From NCBI RefSeq assembly GCF_002575655.3, contig NC_053040.3:463932780-463996779 (forward strand): a DNA stretch of 64,000 nt, written 5' to 3'. Origin of the DNA: Aegilops tauschii subsp. strangulata (Eukaryota > Streptophyta > Magnoliopsida > Poales > Poaceae). The notes beneath the pieces are model-generated. The model was not told the DNA's origin. It made no database searches and saw nothing but the letters and a program-made list of their open reading frames with translations. Of the stretch, positions 32,501-43,867 are shown piece after piece; position 1 is the first letter of the stretch, and each line of letters starts with the position of its first letter. The position numbers and the translations under genes were made by a program.

Positions 32501-34944
32501 TTCTACCTCTCAGCCGGAAATGAAGCTCCAAGTCACGGTGTCAAAACCGGTGGGGGTACGCTGGTAACTTACCCTACATTTCGGACAAGCGCGTCCCTAA
32601 GCTTGGCTCCCCCCTCCCCCTTCGCCCCCCCCATTCGTACACCGAGGCCGCCAAAACCCGCGAAACCCCACGCTCCTCCGTCGGCCTCCTGACCGCAACA
32701 GCTTGCCGTCCCTCATCCACCGCACCGGATGAGGATCCGTTGTCGATCTCGTCGTCCCGCCGGATCAGCTGCCCCGTCCTCCACCTCCAAGGAGCTTCCC
32801 CGATGTTCGCCTCGTCTATCGCACCACCACAATCCCCACAGTGACGTCTTGACCTGCCCCACCGGAACCGTAGCACCCTCACCAATTCCTCCGATGAAGC
32901 CGAGGCCAACTCGGCGCCACCAAGGAGGTTCTGCACTCACCGCTGCATTTTATCTTTTATTCGATCTCACGGGGCTGCCAGTGCTCGATACCGAGCAGAC
33001 ATGGCATGTCTCCATCGACGGTGTCGTCGCCGGCCACATCATCCACGACGTCTCTCCCCCATGTCGTTGCTTCCTCGGCGGCGACTTCCACAACTGCACT
33101 AGCTGCAGCTGCTCCGGCTTTCGCTCGCGCTGCGGCTCTGTTCTTGCTATCGGTCGCCCTGCTGCACTGCTCCTGCTTTCGTTCGTGCTGCTGCTCTGCT
33201 CTTGCTCTCGCTTGCGCTGCTGCTGCTGCTGCACGACCTCCGGCAGCTACAGGAGTTGCTGCTTTAGCACTCGCTCGCGGTGCTACTGCACGACTTGCTC
33301 TGTGCTAGTGCGTTCCCTGCTCGAGCGTCTGCTGATTTAGATCACTGCTTCTCTGCTACTAGTGTTCGAACGCCCTAAACATCTGTTGCAATGCTCTGTT
33401 ACTAGTTCAATCAGTTTCGACAGTAAAATTCAGTTTCGACAGTAAAATTCAGTTTCGACTGTGAAGTTCATTTTCTTCAGTTAAGTTCAGAGTGAACAGT
33501 ACTTACAACATCTGTCGGAGCGGCCGTGGCGCGGCTGATGCGTTTTACATCTAGCACTTTTTGGTGATGTATTTTACATCATCTATTGCAGATGATATTA
33601 GGGTCCCACTTTAGATTAACGTTGTCTGTCTTGTCATGCTTCAGCCTCGTCGCTGTACACCTTAGCGGAGCTGCTCCAACGACGGAACCGTCCATCACAG
33701 CGGAGCAGTACCCTCGGCGCCGTTTCCAGAGGCCTCGGATCTTCTTCCCCGCCTCCGACAGTCACACCAGCATCATCACCATCCTCCACGTCCAACCCAA
33801 TGATGCTGAGGTCCACAAGGCTATGCCAAAGAGGTTGTACACTCGTCGCATCAGTTTGTTTCTCCATTCCTCTGTTCTTCCAATTCATGTGAGCCAAACA
33901 CCCAGGTTGACTGAAATCCTATGTTTCCAAATGCTCTGTTTTGCACGTGCATTCCTATCCTATTCCTCTGTTTTTCCTGTCCCTGCGTTTATAGAATCTT
34001 CCAATTCTAAGGAGCCCTTAGAGATTTACTTCATTTTCAGATAGGCGTCAAAGAAAACTCGGTGTGTTATGTCCTACTCCTGCCGTGCCGTCATCCACCC
34101 CACCTGAGGTGCACCATCGACAGAAGCGTTCACTGCAGCAGAGATCCCCCCTGCAGACTTCCTTTTGCCGCCTCAGATCATCTTCCCCGTTGCCGGCAGC
34201 CACGCCAACTGCATTACCATCATTGACTGAGCAGATGAACCTGAGGACTACACAGTTCCGTAAGAGAGGTCGCAGTCTTTCGTGTTTGCTTACGTTATAC
34301 ATCGGTTATTATTACCTGCTACTTTATCGTTCAATCTTGAGTTTTGAATTGCCCATGGGTCTCATATTGAGCCAGCAACGAATAGTATCTGTCTAATATC
34401 TGGTTCATCTGGGGTCTTATATGTGGTTCATGTTGGGTGGGCAACAAACAATAGATGATCCATTGTCTATCTTTTTAAACTGAAGCTATAATCTACCTGC
34501 TATCATTAGTTTTGGATCCATCCACTCGTTTGCTACCATCAGTCTTGATTTTTGCATGCACCCCTTAGGCCTTACAAAATCTAACTATTTTTTTATTATG
34601 CATGTCAGATATTGTACACAATCGTACTGAACATGTAGAGAAAAAGAGAAGACCGTTGCGTGCGAATATAATGTCATGCAGACGCCGCTCCATGGTGGGC
34701 GAAGTGCCCCCCCTCCTGCATTTCCAGATTGTATTCCAGAGGAAGATAACTATTCAGATGGAGATTCAGAAGGAGCCGACCACGCCTGTTTACCACCTGA
34801 GGTGTTTGCTCTAACCTGGCATGCTGATGTTGGTCATATCATGCATATGCCGCCTTGCATTGCTTACATTATACATCTTATATGTCATCAGCTTAGTTTA
34901 GATTTGCTTTGTGTGAATGCCACCTGTTTGGTTTCTATATCATA

Positions 34945-35105
34945 CTCCCACCATTCCTAAATATTTGTCTTTTTAGAGATTTCAACAAGTGACTACATAC
35001 GGAACAAAATGAGTGAATCTACACTCTAAAATATGTCTATATACATCCGTATGTGGTAGTCCATTTGAAATCTCTAAAAAGACAAATATTTAGGAACGGA
35101 GGGAG
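34945..35105. mobile_element. Stowaway MITE in an intron of the CACTA gene
   Basis: The left end CTCCCACCATTCCTAAATAT and right end ATATTTAGGAACGGAGGGAG are flanked by TA (34943-34944 and 35106-35107). It lies between the exons ending at 34801 and starting at 35285. Confidence 0.92.
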
Positions 35106-35107
35106 TA

Positions 35108-36330
35108 TATGGGAATTATGCAATGCCATCTTCTTTAGCCAGGCATCATATACGTGAATCATGCAATGCCATCCTGTTTAGCCAGCCATCGTATATGTGA
35201 ATTGTATTGTGCCATATTTTTTTCCATAATGTATTCCATTTGTCAACAATGTTTATACATTCATCTACTCTTCGTGTGCATCAGCCATTTGAGTCGGTCA
35301 TGGGAAAATCTGGAGTGAAAACAAGGTCTTCTGAGCAGTCAGTGCTACCTGTCGATGCAGATTTCTTGCTGGTTACAGATAGCTCCTCAGAGGAGGATTC
35401 AGAGAGAGAGATGACCAGTCGTATCCCCCCCCCCCGAGGTGCATGCTCTAACTTGGCTGGGTTATATTGCTCATATCATGCATATGGTGTCTTGCATTGC
35501 CATGCCATCTGCTTAGATTAGACATGCTTTGTGTGAATGCCTCCTGTTTGCTTTCTATATCAGATATGTGAATTATGCAATGCCATGTTTTTCAGCCAGT
35601 TATCATATATGTGAATTATGCACCGCCATGGAGCCAGGCATCATATATGTGAATTATCTCATGCCATCTTTTTTTTCATTACGTATTCCATTTGTCGACA
35701 ATCTGTGTATATTGAACTACTCTTCATGTGTATCAGCTATTTGAGCCGGTTATGGAAAAATCTGGAGTGAAAACAAGGTCTTCAGAGCAGGCAATGGTAC
35801 CTGTTGAAGCATATATCTCGATGGTTATAGGGAGCTCCTCAGAGGAGGATTCAAAGACAGATGACCAGTCCTATGTCCCACCTGAGGTGTATGCTCTAAG
35901 TTGCAATGTTTATATTTCTCATATGATGCATATGGTGTCTTGCATTGCTTAGTTTAGACATCATATGCACAATATTGAATTCTATCTGCTTAGTTTAGAG
36001 ATCATACATGCGAGTGCCAGCTGCTTAGTATATGAATCAATTATGTCAATTATATCATGCCATCCTGTATACTTAGACAACATGTATGTGAATTATTTCA
36101 TCCCAACCTATTTTAGAAAGACATCATATAGTTTTGTCATGTCATCCTGTTTAGGTACTCATCATATGTTGAATTATGCCATTATATCCTGTTAAGTTAT
36201 CCATCATATATCTAAAACTGTGTCATGATATCCTGTTTAGTTAGGCATCATATATGTGAAATTGTGTCATGTTGTCCTGTTTGGTTAGACAACATATATG
36301 TGAATTACCACATCTGTCTATCATACAATG
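35108..36330. repeat. Short intron repeats, CATATATGTGAATTATGCAA type
   Basis: Words CATCATATATGTGAATTATG, GCCATCCTGTTTAG and variants recur every 45-55 bases in the introns at 35115-35215, 35560-35665 and 36000-36310. They show that exon-intron units were copied together and then expanded. Confidence 0.7.
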
Positions 36331-37939
36331 TCTGTACGTTCAATTTCTTTTCTTGTTTATCAGCCATTTGAATTGGAGGGGGTGATGGCAGTATCTAAGG
36401 GAGCAAAAACCCGTTCTTCACAAAAGACAGTGCTACCCGTCGATGTAGATAGAACCATGGTTGTACTGGCCCACAAACTAGCCCCACCACACATAATCGA
36501 GACTCTTCCAGATTGCACACTTACACCGTTGGGCAGAGAACCAGCTACAACCCATCTAACCGCAACCCCAGCGGATAGTAACCCACTTATAGTTGACAAA
36601 GCACCATGTCCACCACAAAGTACCCCCACACGAGCAGTTTGTAAAGCTACTGCAGTGCCCAAAGCACGAAGACCACCATAGGTAACCCAAACTCCACGTT
36701 TAAAGCAGAAAAGCAACTGTTCTCAGGTCAGATTCTGTAGCTATGGTCCATACTCCTTTGCTGTTGCATCACTGTATTTACTCATACCAACTACTTTCGA
36801 ATTTAAAGGATCCAATTGAAACTCCAATGGCGCAACAGGTATGTTTTAAACCTATTTCTTTAACTGGATTGCTGTTCTAACTTCTTGCTCTATGTTGATT
36901 TCAGTTTAAGTTGTATAAACAATTATGTTCTCATGTGATGCACATTACAAGTGCTGCCAATGCTGTGTAGTTTCTCACACTTATATTCTGTCTATGCTGC
37001 TGTGTCTTAAAAATATATGAGTTGAACTGTGTCTCTATCTTGATTAGGGAACATAAACTAGAATGATATGGACAATACAGTGACCATAGTACATAGATAT
37101 ATGTTTGTTTCATGCTGTTAACCTGTCCACCTTACTACTGAACCGGTTTACCAAAATGAGTTTCGTATACTACAAGCTAAACCTGTGATGTGTCTGCTTG
37201 TTTCTCTTGTAGTATGCAAACAGAATATTGGAGAAGAGCACCCCACTATGCAATGGTAGAGAAAGTAATGCAGATAAGGTTCAAGATAGTGAGACAACCC
37301 TGTTGGTCTCCAAGAAAGGTGATAAAAACGATCTTGTAGACAGTGAGAAAACCCCACAGTCCTGCGTTGATGTAGTGTTCGAGTTACTGGCCAGTACCGC
37401 TGGCACAAGCTCTTCGAACTCGCTGCCTGAATCACTTCGGCTTCTTCAGTCTCAGCTACAAGCTGAAAGGCATCAGTCAGCTGTGCTGCGGCAAGAAGCC
37501 AAGGACTGAGGAAGTCCCTGCAGAATTCAGATGCGTACTTTCTTGCGCAATAGCAAGCGCTGGAGGATTTAAGCGCCAAACAAGAGAAAGTTAATAAGCT
37601 TGCTAAGCATCTTGCCAGCATTATGGGTACCCAGGATATTGTTTCTTGAACTCTTCTGAAGTGGTTTCAGTTCTGGACTTGTTTTGCTGCGGCGTTTATA
37701 TGCTGCTTTGTTCCCTATATTTGCACTGGTGGCGAACTTTGATGCCCAGTGGATGTAATATGTGTAATAGCCGTGATAGCCTAGCATAAGTTGCTTGCTT
37801 ATTTATTTCCTTGTTGTCTTGTTTATTTGTTTGCTTGTAGTCAGTGCAGTTCTTTTTCCGCGGTTTGCTAGTGGCTGCAATAACCTATTTTTTAAAACTA
37901 GGCCACAATAACCATGGGCTAATATTTACTGTAGTGACA

Positions 37940-38110
37940 CTGGGCCTCCTACGGGCCGTAGAAACAGTGGGCCTTCTACGGGTCGTAGAAACAGTAGGCC
38001 TTCTACGGGCCCTAGAAACAATGGGCCTTCTACGGGCCGTAGAAACAATGGGCCTTCTACGGGCCGTATCATCAATGGGCCTTATACGGGTCGTATGATC
38101 GATTGGCCAA
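37940..38110. repeat. 27-bp tandem repeat, about six units
   Basis: The unit is GGGCCTTCTACGGGCCGTAG plus AAACAAT. It belongs to the right sub-terminal region of the CACTA. Confidence 0.9.
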
Positions 38111-38411
38111 ACATGGGCCAATAACAGGCCGCATTATGGTCGTAAACGGGCTAGAGTTGGAATCGTCCGTTCATGGGCCGACCATAACGGGCCATCGTTA
38201 ATAGACCATATTTGATGACGCTATGAAAACGGCCCAACTTATTAACGGACCACAAACGGGCCAACTGTAACCACGGGCTGAATTTGGCCCACAAGCAGAA
38301 AATGACAGTAATGGGCCGTAAGTAAACGAATGCTGGAAATGAGCCCAAGAATAAATGGGCTCTGAGAAGGCCGAAAGATAACATGGGCTGGAAACGGCCC
38401 AACGGAATAAC

Positions 38412-38585
38412 GGGCCGTTAATGGGTATAAAGTGATACACTGTTCATTACGGGCCAGTTTCACCATGGGCCGTTAATGGGTATAAAGTGATACACTGTTC
38501 ATTACGGGCCAGTTTCACCACGGGCCGTTAATGGGTGTAAAGTGATACACTGTTCATTACGGGCCAGTTTCACTACGGGCCGTTA
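38412..38585. repeat. 55-bp tandem repeat, about three units
   Basis: Units start GGGCCGTTAATGGGTATAAA and contain TGTTCATTACGGGCCAG. TGTTCAT is the inverse of the ATGAACA core of the left sub-terminal array. Confidence 0.92.
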
Positions 38586-39285
38586 ATAGGCCAAGAGTTA
38601 CATAGGGCCTCATATGGGCCGAAAGACGTCATGGGCCATACATGGGCCAGAAGTGAAAATGGGCTGGAATCATATTGGATGGCCCAGATGACGCTACTGG
38701 GCCTAATTCGGATAGGGCATAACGGGCCTTGGGTTAGCGGGCTGTAAATGGGCTATATGCGAACAGGCCGTTAACAGGCTTTCCATGGGCCGGCCCGCCA
38801 CCTTTTGACCAAGTCAAACGGGCCGGCCTTTTCACAGGAATGGGCCTCTGTTGGGCCATGCCACGTGTCGACGTATCATAGGCGCCTTCCGTCCAATGAG
38901 TGGATGACATCTGTCCCAACGATGAGTCGACACGTGTTTCCTCCAGCCAATGATGATTTTACACGTGGAAAATCCCCATTGGTCGGGGCTGTTAACGGGT
39001 TATCGGATCCAAAACCTGACCCGATAGCTTAACGACGTTCCGTTACGGTGGATGCCACGTGTCGGTCGCCCTTGACGAAAGCACTTCTGTGACGCGCGAT
39101 TTATCGTCATGAAAGTGGACACTTCCATGATGATAATTTTGGCAATGTCATGGAACACTTCTACGATAGCACAGGTATGACTATCTTGATTCTGTCATAA
39201 ATTTGTCATGGATGTACATGCATGACAGAAAACGCGACCTACTGTGACAAACACGTATCATCACGGAAGTGTTTTTTTTGTAGTG
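38586..39285. repeat. Right sub-terminal and terminal region of the CACTA
   Basis: Many GGGCC words (about one per 15-25 bases to 38850) are followed by CACGTG-containing sequence (38868, 38930, 38954, 39056). The inverted terminal block (TTCCATGATGATAATTTTGG, ATGACAGAAAACGCGACC) ends in the 39269-39285 TIR. Confidence 0.8.
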
Positions 39286-39288
39286 AAC

Positions 39289-40011
39289 CGGGACACAATC
39301 GCAGTAGTTCTCCCTTTACTACCCTAGCCAATATAGCGGAACGTAAGGTAGTAAGCACAGGAGCCGGGCAACCCGACTATTGACCATAGACATGATTCGG
39401 AGCTGATGCATATAATGCTATAAGTTCGGGGTGCCGAACTATACTATAAAAGTGTTCGTACTTTTTATTGCTGTAGTGTTGGGTGTAATGAAGCCCCTGG
39501 CGTAGTAATACGTACCATGGTGTACGTGTGCAGTGAGTAATTAATACCGAGGTGAGTAAACGGAAAAATGAAATAATAAGCTGACGCTACCGTGTATTCA
39601 CCATTGTGATGTAACTAGTACGTTGAGGCATACTTTGTACAAGTAATGCGATAAGCAAGTAAGGCTATTTGACATGCCGCAACCAAGGGCGAGCTACGTG
39701 CGGGTATGAAAAGCAAGTATGGCAATCGTTTAGTAGAGATCACCTGGGGATTCCCTTGTAAGCCAGAGCTCCTTGCCTCCTTGGTGTGTTCTGCAAGCGG
39801 GTTGTTCCGTATAGACCTCGAAAAGAGAAGAAACCCCGTAAAAAAGAAAAAGTAAAAGCGTGCGAATCCCAGGGTCGGTCAAGCCATATTGTGGATCGCG
39901 AATGATTTATGCCTCCGTAAATACCCATGGGGTTTTGAGTGCGTAGTTTATGTACGCGCGGTATTAATGCCATTGCCTTATCGGGGCTGGGACGGAGGCC
40001 AAATTGCTAAT
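39289..40011. other. Element B spacer after the CACTA
   Basis: No reverse transcriptase, RNase H or integrase motif is seen on either strand, although pol would be expected here. Confidence 0.6.
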
Positions 40012-43000
40012 TCAGCTCATGACGAGCCGAGCTGTCCTGTTCCAGTGTGGTCCGGACCTTCTTAATGATATCCAGGGGCTCGGCGCCGAATTATAATGCT
40101 GCTTGAGAAGGTCACGCTGTACTTCTACTGCTAGGGTGGCGGTGTGCTCCTCTGTATGGAGGGAGCGTTCCGTGTTTCCATTTACTGTAATGACGCCACG
40201 TGGACCGGGCATCTTGAGCTTGAGATAAGCGTAATGTGGCACCGCATTGAATCTAGCGAATGCGGTTCATCCGATCAGGGCGTGATAGCCGCTGCGAAAT
40301 GGAACGATATCAAAGATTAGTTCTTCTCTTCGGAAGTTATCCTGGGAACCGAATACCACCTCCAGCGTTATTGAGCCCGTACAACGGGCCTCTACGCCTG
40401 GTATGACTCCTTTAAAGGTAGTCTTTGTGGGCTTGACTTGTGAGGGGTCGATGCTCATTTTACGTATTGTATCCTGATAGAGCAGGTTGAGGCTGCTACC
40501 ACCGTCCATTACGACTCGTGATAGGTGAAATCCGTCGATGATTGGGTCGAGGACCAGTGCGGCTGAACCGCCATGGCGGATGCTGGTTGGATGATCTCGG
40601 CGGTCGAAGGTGATCGGGAATGACGACCACAGATTGAATTTCGGGGCGACTGGCTCTAACGCATAGACGTCGATAAGTGCGCGCTTGCGCTCCCTTTTGG
40701 GGATGTGTGTAGCGTACATTATGTTCATCGTTTTGACTTGAGGGGGAAATTTCTTTTACCCCCCCCCCCAGTGTTCAGCCGCCGGGGCTCCTCGTCATCG
40801 TCCTCGCTCTGTGATTCCCCTTCCTTGTTTATGCTGTTTGCCTTGCTGGCTTGTTTAAAGACCCGACAATCTCTGTTAGTATGGTTGGCCGGTTTATCTA
40901 GGGTGCCATGTATCTGGCAAGGACGATCGAGTATGCGGTCCAAGCTGGATGGTCCTCCACTGCTCCTTTTATAGGGCTTCTTTCGCTCGCCGGACTTGGA
41001 GCCACTGAATCCGGCGTGAACTGTAGTGTCATCGGTGTTATCGCCATTGCTTCGGCGTTTGTGTCTGTTGCGCTGGAGCTTGCCGGTGTTGTTTTTGGCC
41101 TCGGAGGGGCCTGTTTTGTTGGCTGTGTTTATACTGCGAGCCAGCCAACTATCCTCTCCCGCGCAGAAGCGGGTCATAAGTGCCGTGAGGGCTGCCATGG
41201 ACCTCGGCTTTTCCTGGCCGAGGTGGCAGGCGAGCCATTAGTCCCGGATGCTATGCTTAAAGGCCGCTAAGGCTTTGGCATCCGGACAGTCGATGAGCTG
41301 GTTCTTTTTGGTTAGGAACCTAGTCCAGAATTTTCTGGCTGATTCTCCGGGCTGTTGAACTATGTGGCTTAAGGCGTTGGCATCTGGTGTTCGGACATAA
41401 GTTCCTTGGAAGTTATCAAGGAAAGCCTCTTCCAAGTCCTCCCAGCTGCCGATGGAGTTCTCAGGCAGACTATTTAGCCAGTGTCGGGCTGGTCCTTTGA
41501 GTTTTAATGGGAGGTATTTAATGGCATGGAGGCCATCTCCTCGAGCCATATGGATATGGAGAATAAAATCCTCGATCCATACTGCGGGATCGGTTGTGCC
41601 GTCGTATGATTCAATATTGATGGGTTTGAACCCCTCGGGGAATTCGTGATCCAGTACTTCATCTGTGAAGCAGAGAGGGTGTGCGGCACCTCTGTATCGG
41701 GCCGCATTGTGGTGTAGCTCTGATGGAGTCCGTCTGCGGCATTCTGCCCGGGCGTGGTTAGGTTTGTCACGTCCGAATAGGTAGCCGTCGTCGTGCCTTG
41801 AGGCGCGTCCTCGCGATCCGTAGATCGATCTTGTATGTCCTGCTCTACTGTCCAGGGTCTGCCGGAGGTCGTACGTGTGACCCCGAACTCTTCCGTCTCT
41901 ATTTTTACGGGGCAGTGGGGCAGGCTGCTGTTCGGCCTGAGTTGCCGCTTTATCCCGACCGCGGGGTGGCCGGTCGGCCGCCCTGTCTCGACCACGTAGT
42001 GGTCGTTCCGCATTACGCGAGGGAGATATGTGCTCCGATGCCTCCTCATCGAATTGAGGTAGCAGTCTGCATTTCGGGTAGCTCTTGGCTGGGCGCTTGA
42101 GGCCGTATTCTTCGGCTCTAAGGACATCAGTCCATCTGTCGACGAGCAGATCTTGTTCAGCTTGAAGCTACTGCTGTTTCTTTTTCAGGCTCCTTGTAGT
42201 AGCTATGAGCTGAAGCTTAAAGCGCTCCTACTCCAGAGGATCCTCAGGCACGATGAAGTCTTTGTTGCCGAGGCTTGTCTCCTCCTTGGAGGGTGGACGA
42301 TAACTGTCGTCCTCCGAGTCATCTTCTATGGCCTGTTCATCAGACTTATCTTGCCCGTTGTCATGTTCCTCCTGTTCGGATGCAGCTCCGACAGGGTCTT
42401 CATTGTTTTCGGCGTCGCCTGGAGTACTATTTTCTCCGGTGCCGGTGTTGCCGTCTTTTGAGCGACGAGGCTTAGAACGGCGTTTGGGGCGTCGGCGCTT
42501 CGACTGCGTCTCAGAGGTTTTATTCGCATCTGGCTCTTCTTTGTCGTCGCCAGATCCTTTGGGTGTATCAACCATGTACACGTCGTACGAAGAGGTAGCC
42601 GTCCAACGTCCAGTGAATGGCGGGTCTTGGCCTTGCTCCTTGTCGGCATCGTCGTCCATACCGTCGATGTCTTTGGAGCCATAGTCAAGCACGTCGGTTA
42701 AGTCATTGACAGTGGCTATGAAGTGGGTGGCGGGTGGGAAGCAAAATTCCTCGTCATCCGTCTCTAGCTCGAATCGGACATAGTTCGGCTGTGAGTCCTT
42801 CTCCAAGGACAAATTCTTTAAAGAGTTTAGCACGTCACCCAAAGGTGAATGCTGGAAGATGTCTGCAGCGCTAAATTCGAAAATCGATAACCGATCCAGC
42901 TCGGTGTCCGCAGGCGTACCTGGTCCGGAACTTATAGCCGGAGATGAGTCCGGAGTTCCATTGATGTGAATATTGCGGGATGTCGAGTCCGTGTGTGGCT

Positions 43001-43362
43001 CCAATGCCGCGGACTCTGTGGCCTCGGATGGCACGATCCGCTTTGGCTCTAAGGCCATTGCAGCAGCAGGAACCATCTCCTGGGTGTGATCCGATGACAG
43101 ATTTAAGTCACGTTCATCGAGGCGAGGGGGAGCGATCGCCGCGGGCTTCCAAATCTCCACGGATATCCGTGACATAGTTCAAGCTTCCAAATCTGGCCTG
43201 ATGGCCAGGGGCGTAGCTATCGACCTGCTCCCGAAGGCCAAGCGAGTTGGCCCGCGGTACAAAGCCGCCGAATACAACAATCTGTCCGCGGAGGAAGGTT
43301 CCTCCTTGGACAGCGTCATTATTGACGATTGAAGGGGCCATCGAACCTTTTGTCGACGGCAC
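40012..43362 (-). pseudogene. Gag-protease region of gypsy B
   Basis: Reading leftwards, an N-terminal frame (43362-43114) shifts at about 43125 into a 315-codon acidic frame (to 42228) rich in Asp/Glu and ending at a stop. A basic segment follows. The gag core at 41640-41238 holds LPLKLKGPARHWLNSLPENS and FLDNFQGTYVRTPDANALSH, a Retrotrans_gag pattern. A Cys/His-containing linker then leads to aspartic protease at 40728-40267 with VVMDGGSSLNLLY (active-site DGGS, where DSGA-type is usual). A further piece (YLKLKMPGPRGVITVNGN) follows at 40242-40012, as in element A before its RT. There are stops at 42228 and 41238, several shifts, and a C/G homopolymer at 40760-40770. No pol follows. Confidence 0.8.
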
Positions 43363-43365
43363 AGC

Positions 43366-43388
43366 GGAACTCTCAATGAAAGCACCAA
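43366..43388 (-). other. Primer-binding-site region of gypsy B
   Basis: The minus strand directly after the 5' LTR reads TTGGTGCTTTCATTGAGAG. The TGG start fits tRNA priming; I do not assign the tRNA. Confidence 0.65.
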
Positions 43389-43862
43389 TGTCGGTGTCAA
43401 AACCGGCGGATCTCGGGTAGGGGGTCCCGAACTGTGCGTCTAGGATCGATGGTAACAGGAGATGGGGGACATGATGTTTACCTAGGTTCGGGCCCTCTCT
43501 ATGGAGGTAATACCCTACTTCCTGCTTGATTGATCTTGATGAATATGAGTATTACAAGAGTTGATCTACCACGAGATTGTAATGGCTGAACCCTAGAAGG
43601 TAGCCTATATGATGGTAATGTGTGTCCTTTCCGGACTATCCCCTCTGGTTTATATGGACACCGAGGGGATCTAGGGTTTACATAGAGTCGGTTACATAAG
43701 AAGGAATCTTCATAATCGGTCGCCAAGCTTGCCTTCCACGCCAAGTAGAGTCCAATCCGAACACGGGTACAGTCTTCGGCCTTCATGTCTTCACAGCCCA
43801 TCAGTCCGGCCCATAGATAACAGGCCGGACGCCCGAGGACCCCTTAGTCCAGGACTCCCTCG
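43389..43862 (-). repeat. 5' LTR of gypsy B
   Basis: This 474-bp copy pairs with 9751-10227. Its outer end is CTCCCTCG instead of CTCCCTCA, so the terminal TG of the element is mutated to CG. The target copy GAAAC follows at 43863-43867. Confidence 0.92.
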
Positions 43863-43867
43863 GAAAC

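Larger units (their letters stand above)
33586..37650 (+). pseudogene. Multi-exon gene of the CACTA with duplicated exons (TNPA-like?)
   Basis: Recurrent exons share a start after TATCAG or ATCAG, the peptide KSGVKTRSSEQ, an acidic core SSSEEDS and an end PPE|GT(G). Best placed exons are 34609-34801, 35285-35438, 35737-35886 and 36364-36680, with similar endings near 33812 and 34112. A last exon begins at 37213 after TTGTAG and encodes a helical coiled coil (LRLLQSQLQAERHQSAVLRQ). It has TGA at 37507-37509; a shifted frame continues the helix (SAKQEKVNKLAKHLASIMG) to about 37650. A GC-rich, Pro/Ser-coding stretch at 32.5-33.3 kb may be the 5' end. An acidic protein with a C-terminal coiled coil, next to dense sub-terminal repeats, would fit the DNA-binding TNPA gene of CACTA elements, but similarity was not tested. 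Stops and frame breaks make it a pseudogene, and exon ends are my placement. Confidence 0.5.
14364..39285. mobile_element. CACTA (En/Spm) DNA transposon, 24.9 kb, non-autonomous
   Basis: The left end CACTACAAAAAAAAGACAC is inverted at the right end (GTGTTTTTTTTGTAGTG). The 3-bp duplication AAC flanks both (14361-14363 and 39286-39288). Sub-terminal regions on both sides are packed with short repeats, as expected for transposase-binding sites of CACTA elements. No TNP2/TNPD transposase frame is visible. A multi-exon coiled-coil gene at the right (about 33.6-37.7 kb) may be the TNPA-like gene. The interior holds captured or nested sequence: an exonuclease-like pseudogene, a 180-codon gene, a RING-like fragment, Stowaways and a LINE tail. 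It inserted into element B between the protease remnant and the antisense gene. Confidence 0.92.
9751..43862 (-). mobile_element. Gypsy element B, pol-less Tat-like, minus orientation
   Basis: Direct LTRs at 43389-43862 (5', minus strand) and 9751-10227 (3') lie inside a GAAAC duplication (9746-9750 and 43863-43867). On the minus strand the LTR begins with TGAGGGAGTCCTGG (mutated to CGAGGG in the 5' copy) and ends TTTTGACACCGACA. A PBS (TTGGTGCTTTCATTGAG, minus 43388-43372) and a polypurine tract (CAGGGGCTAC next to 10228) confirm the orientation. Without the CACTA it is about 9.2 kb. It encodes gag and protease and has an antisense gene, but no RT, RNase H or integrase is visible. The LTR resembles the abundant wheat family often called Fatima; that name is from memory. 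Confidence 0.92.

Noticed and set aside
38000..39285. CACGTG/G-box cluster as a host promoter
   Set aside because: It lies in the sub-terminal repeat region of the CACTA, with no gene following in the proper distance.
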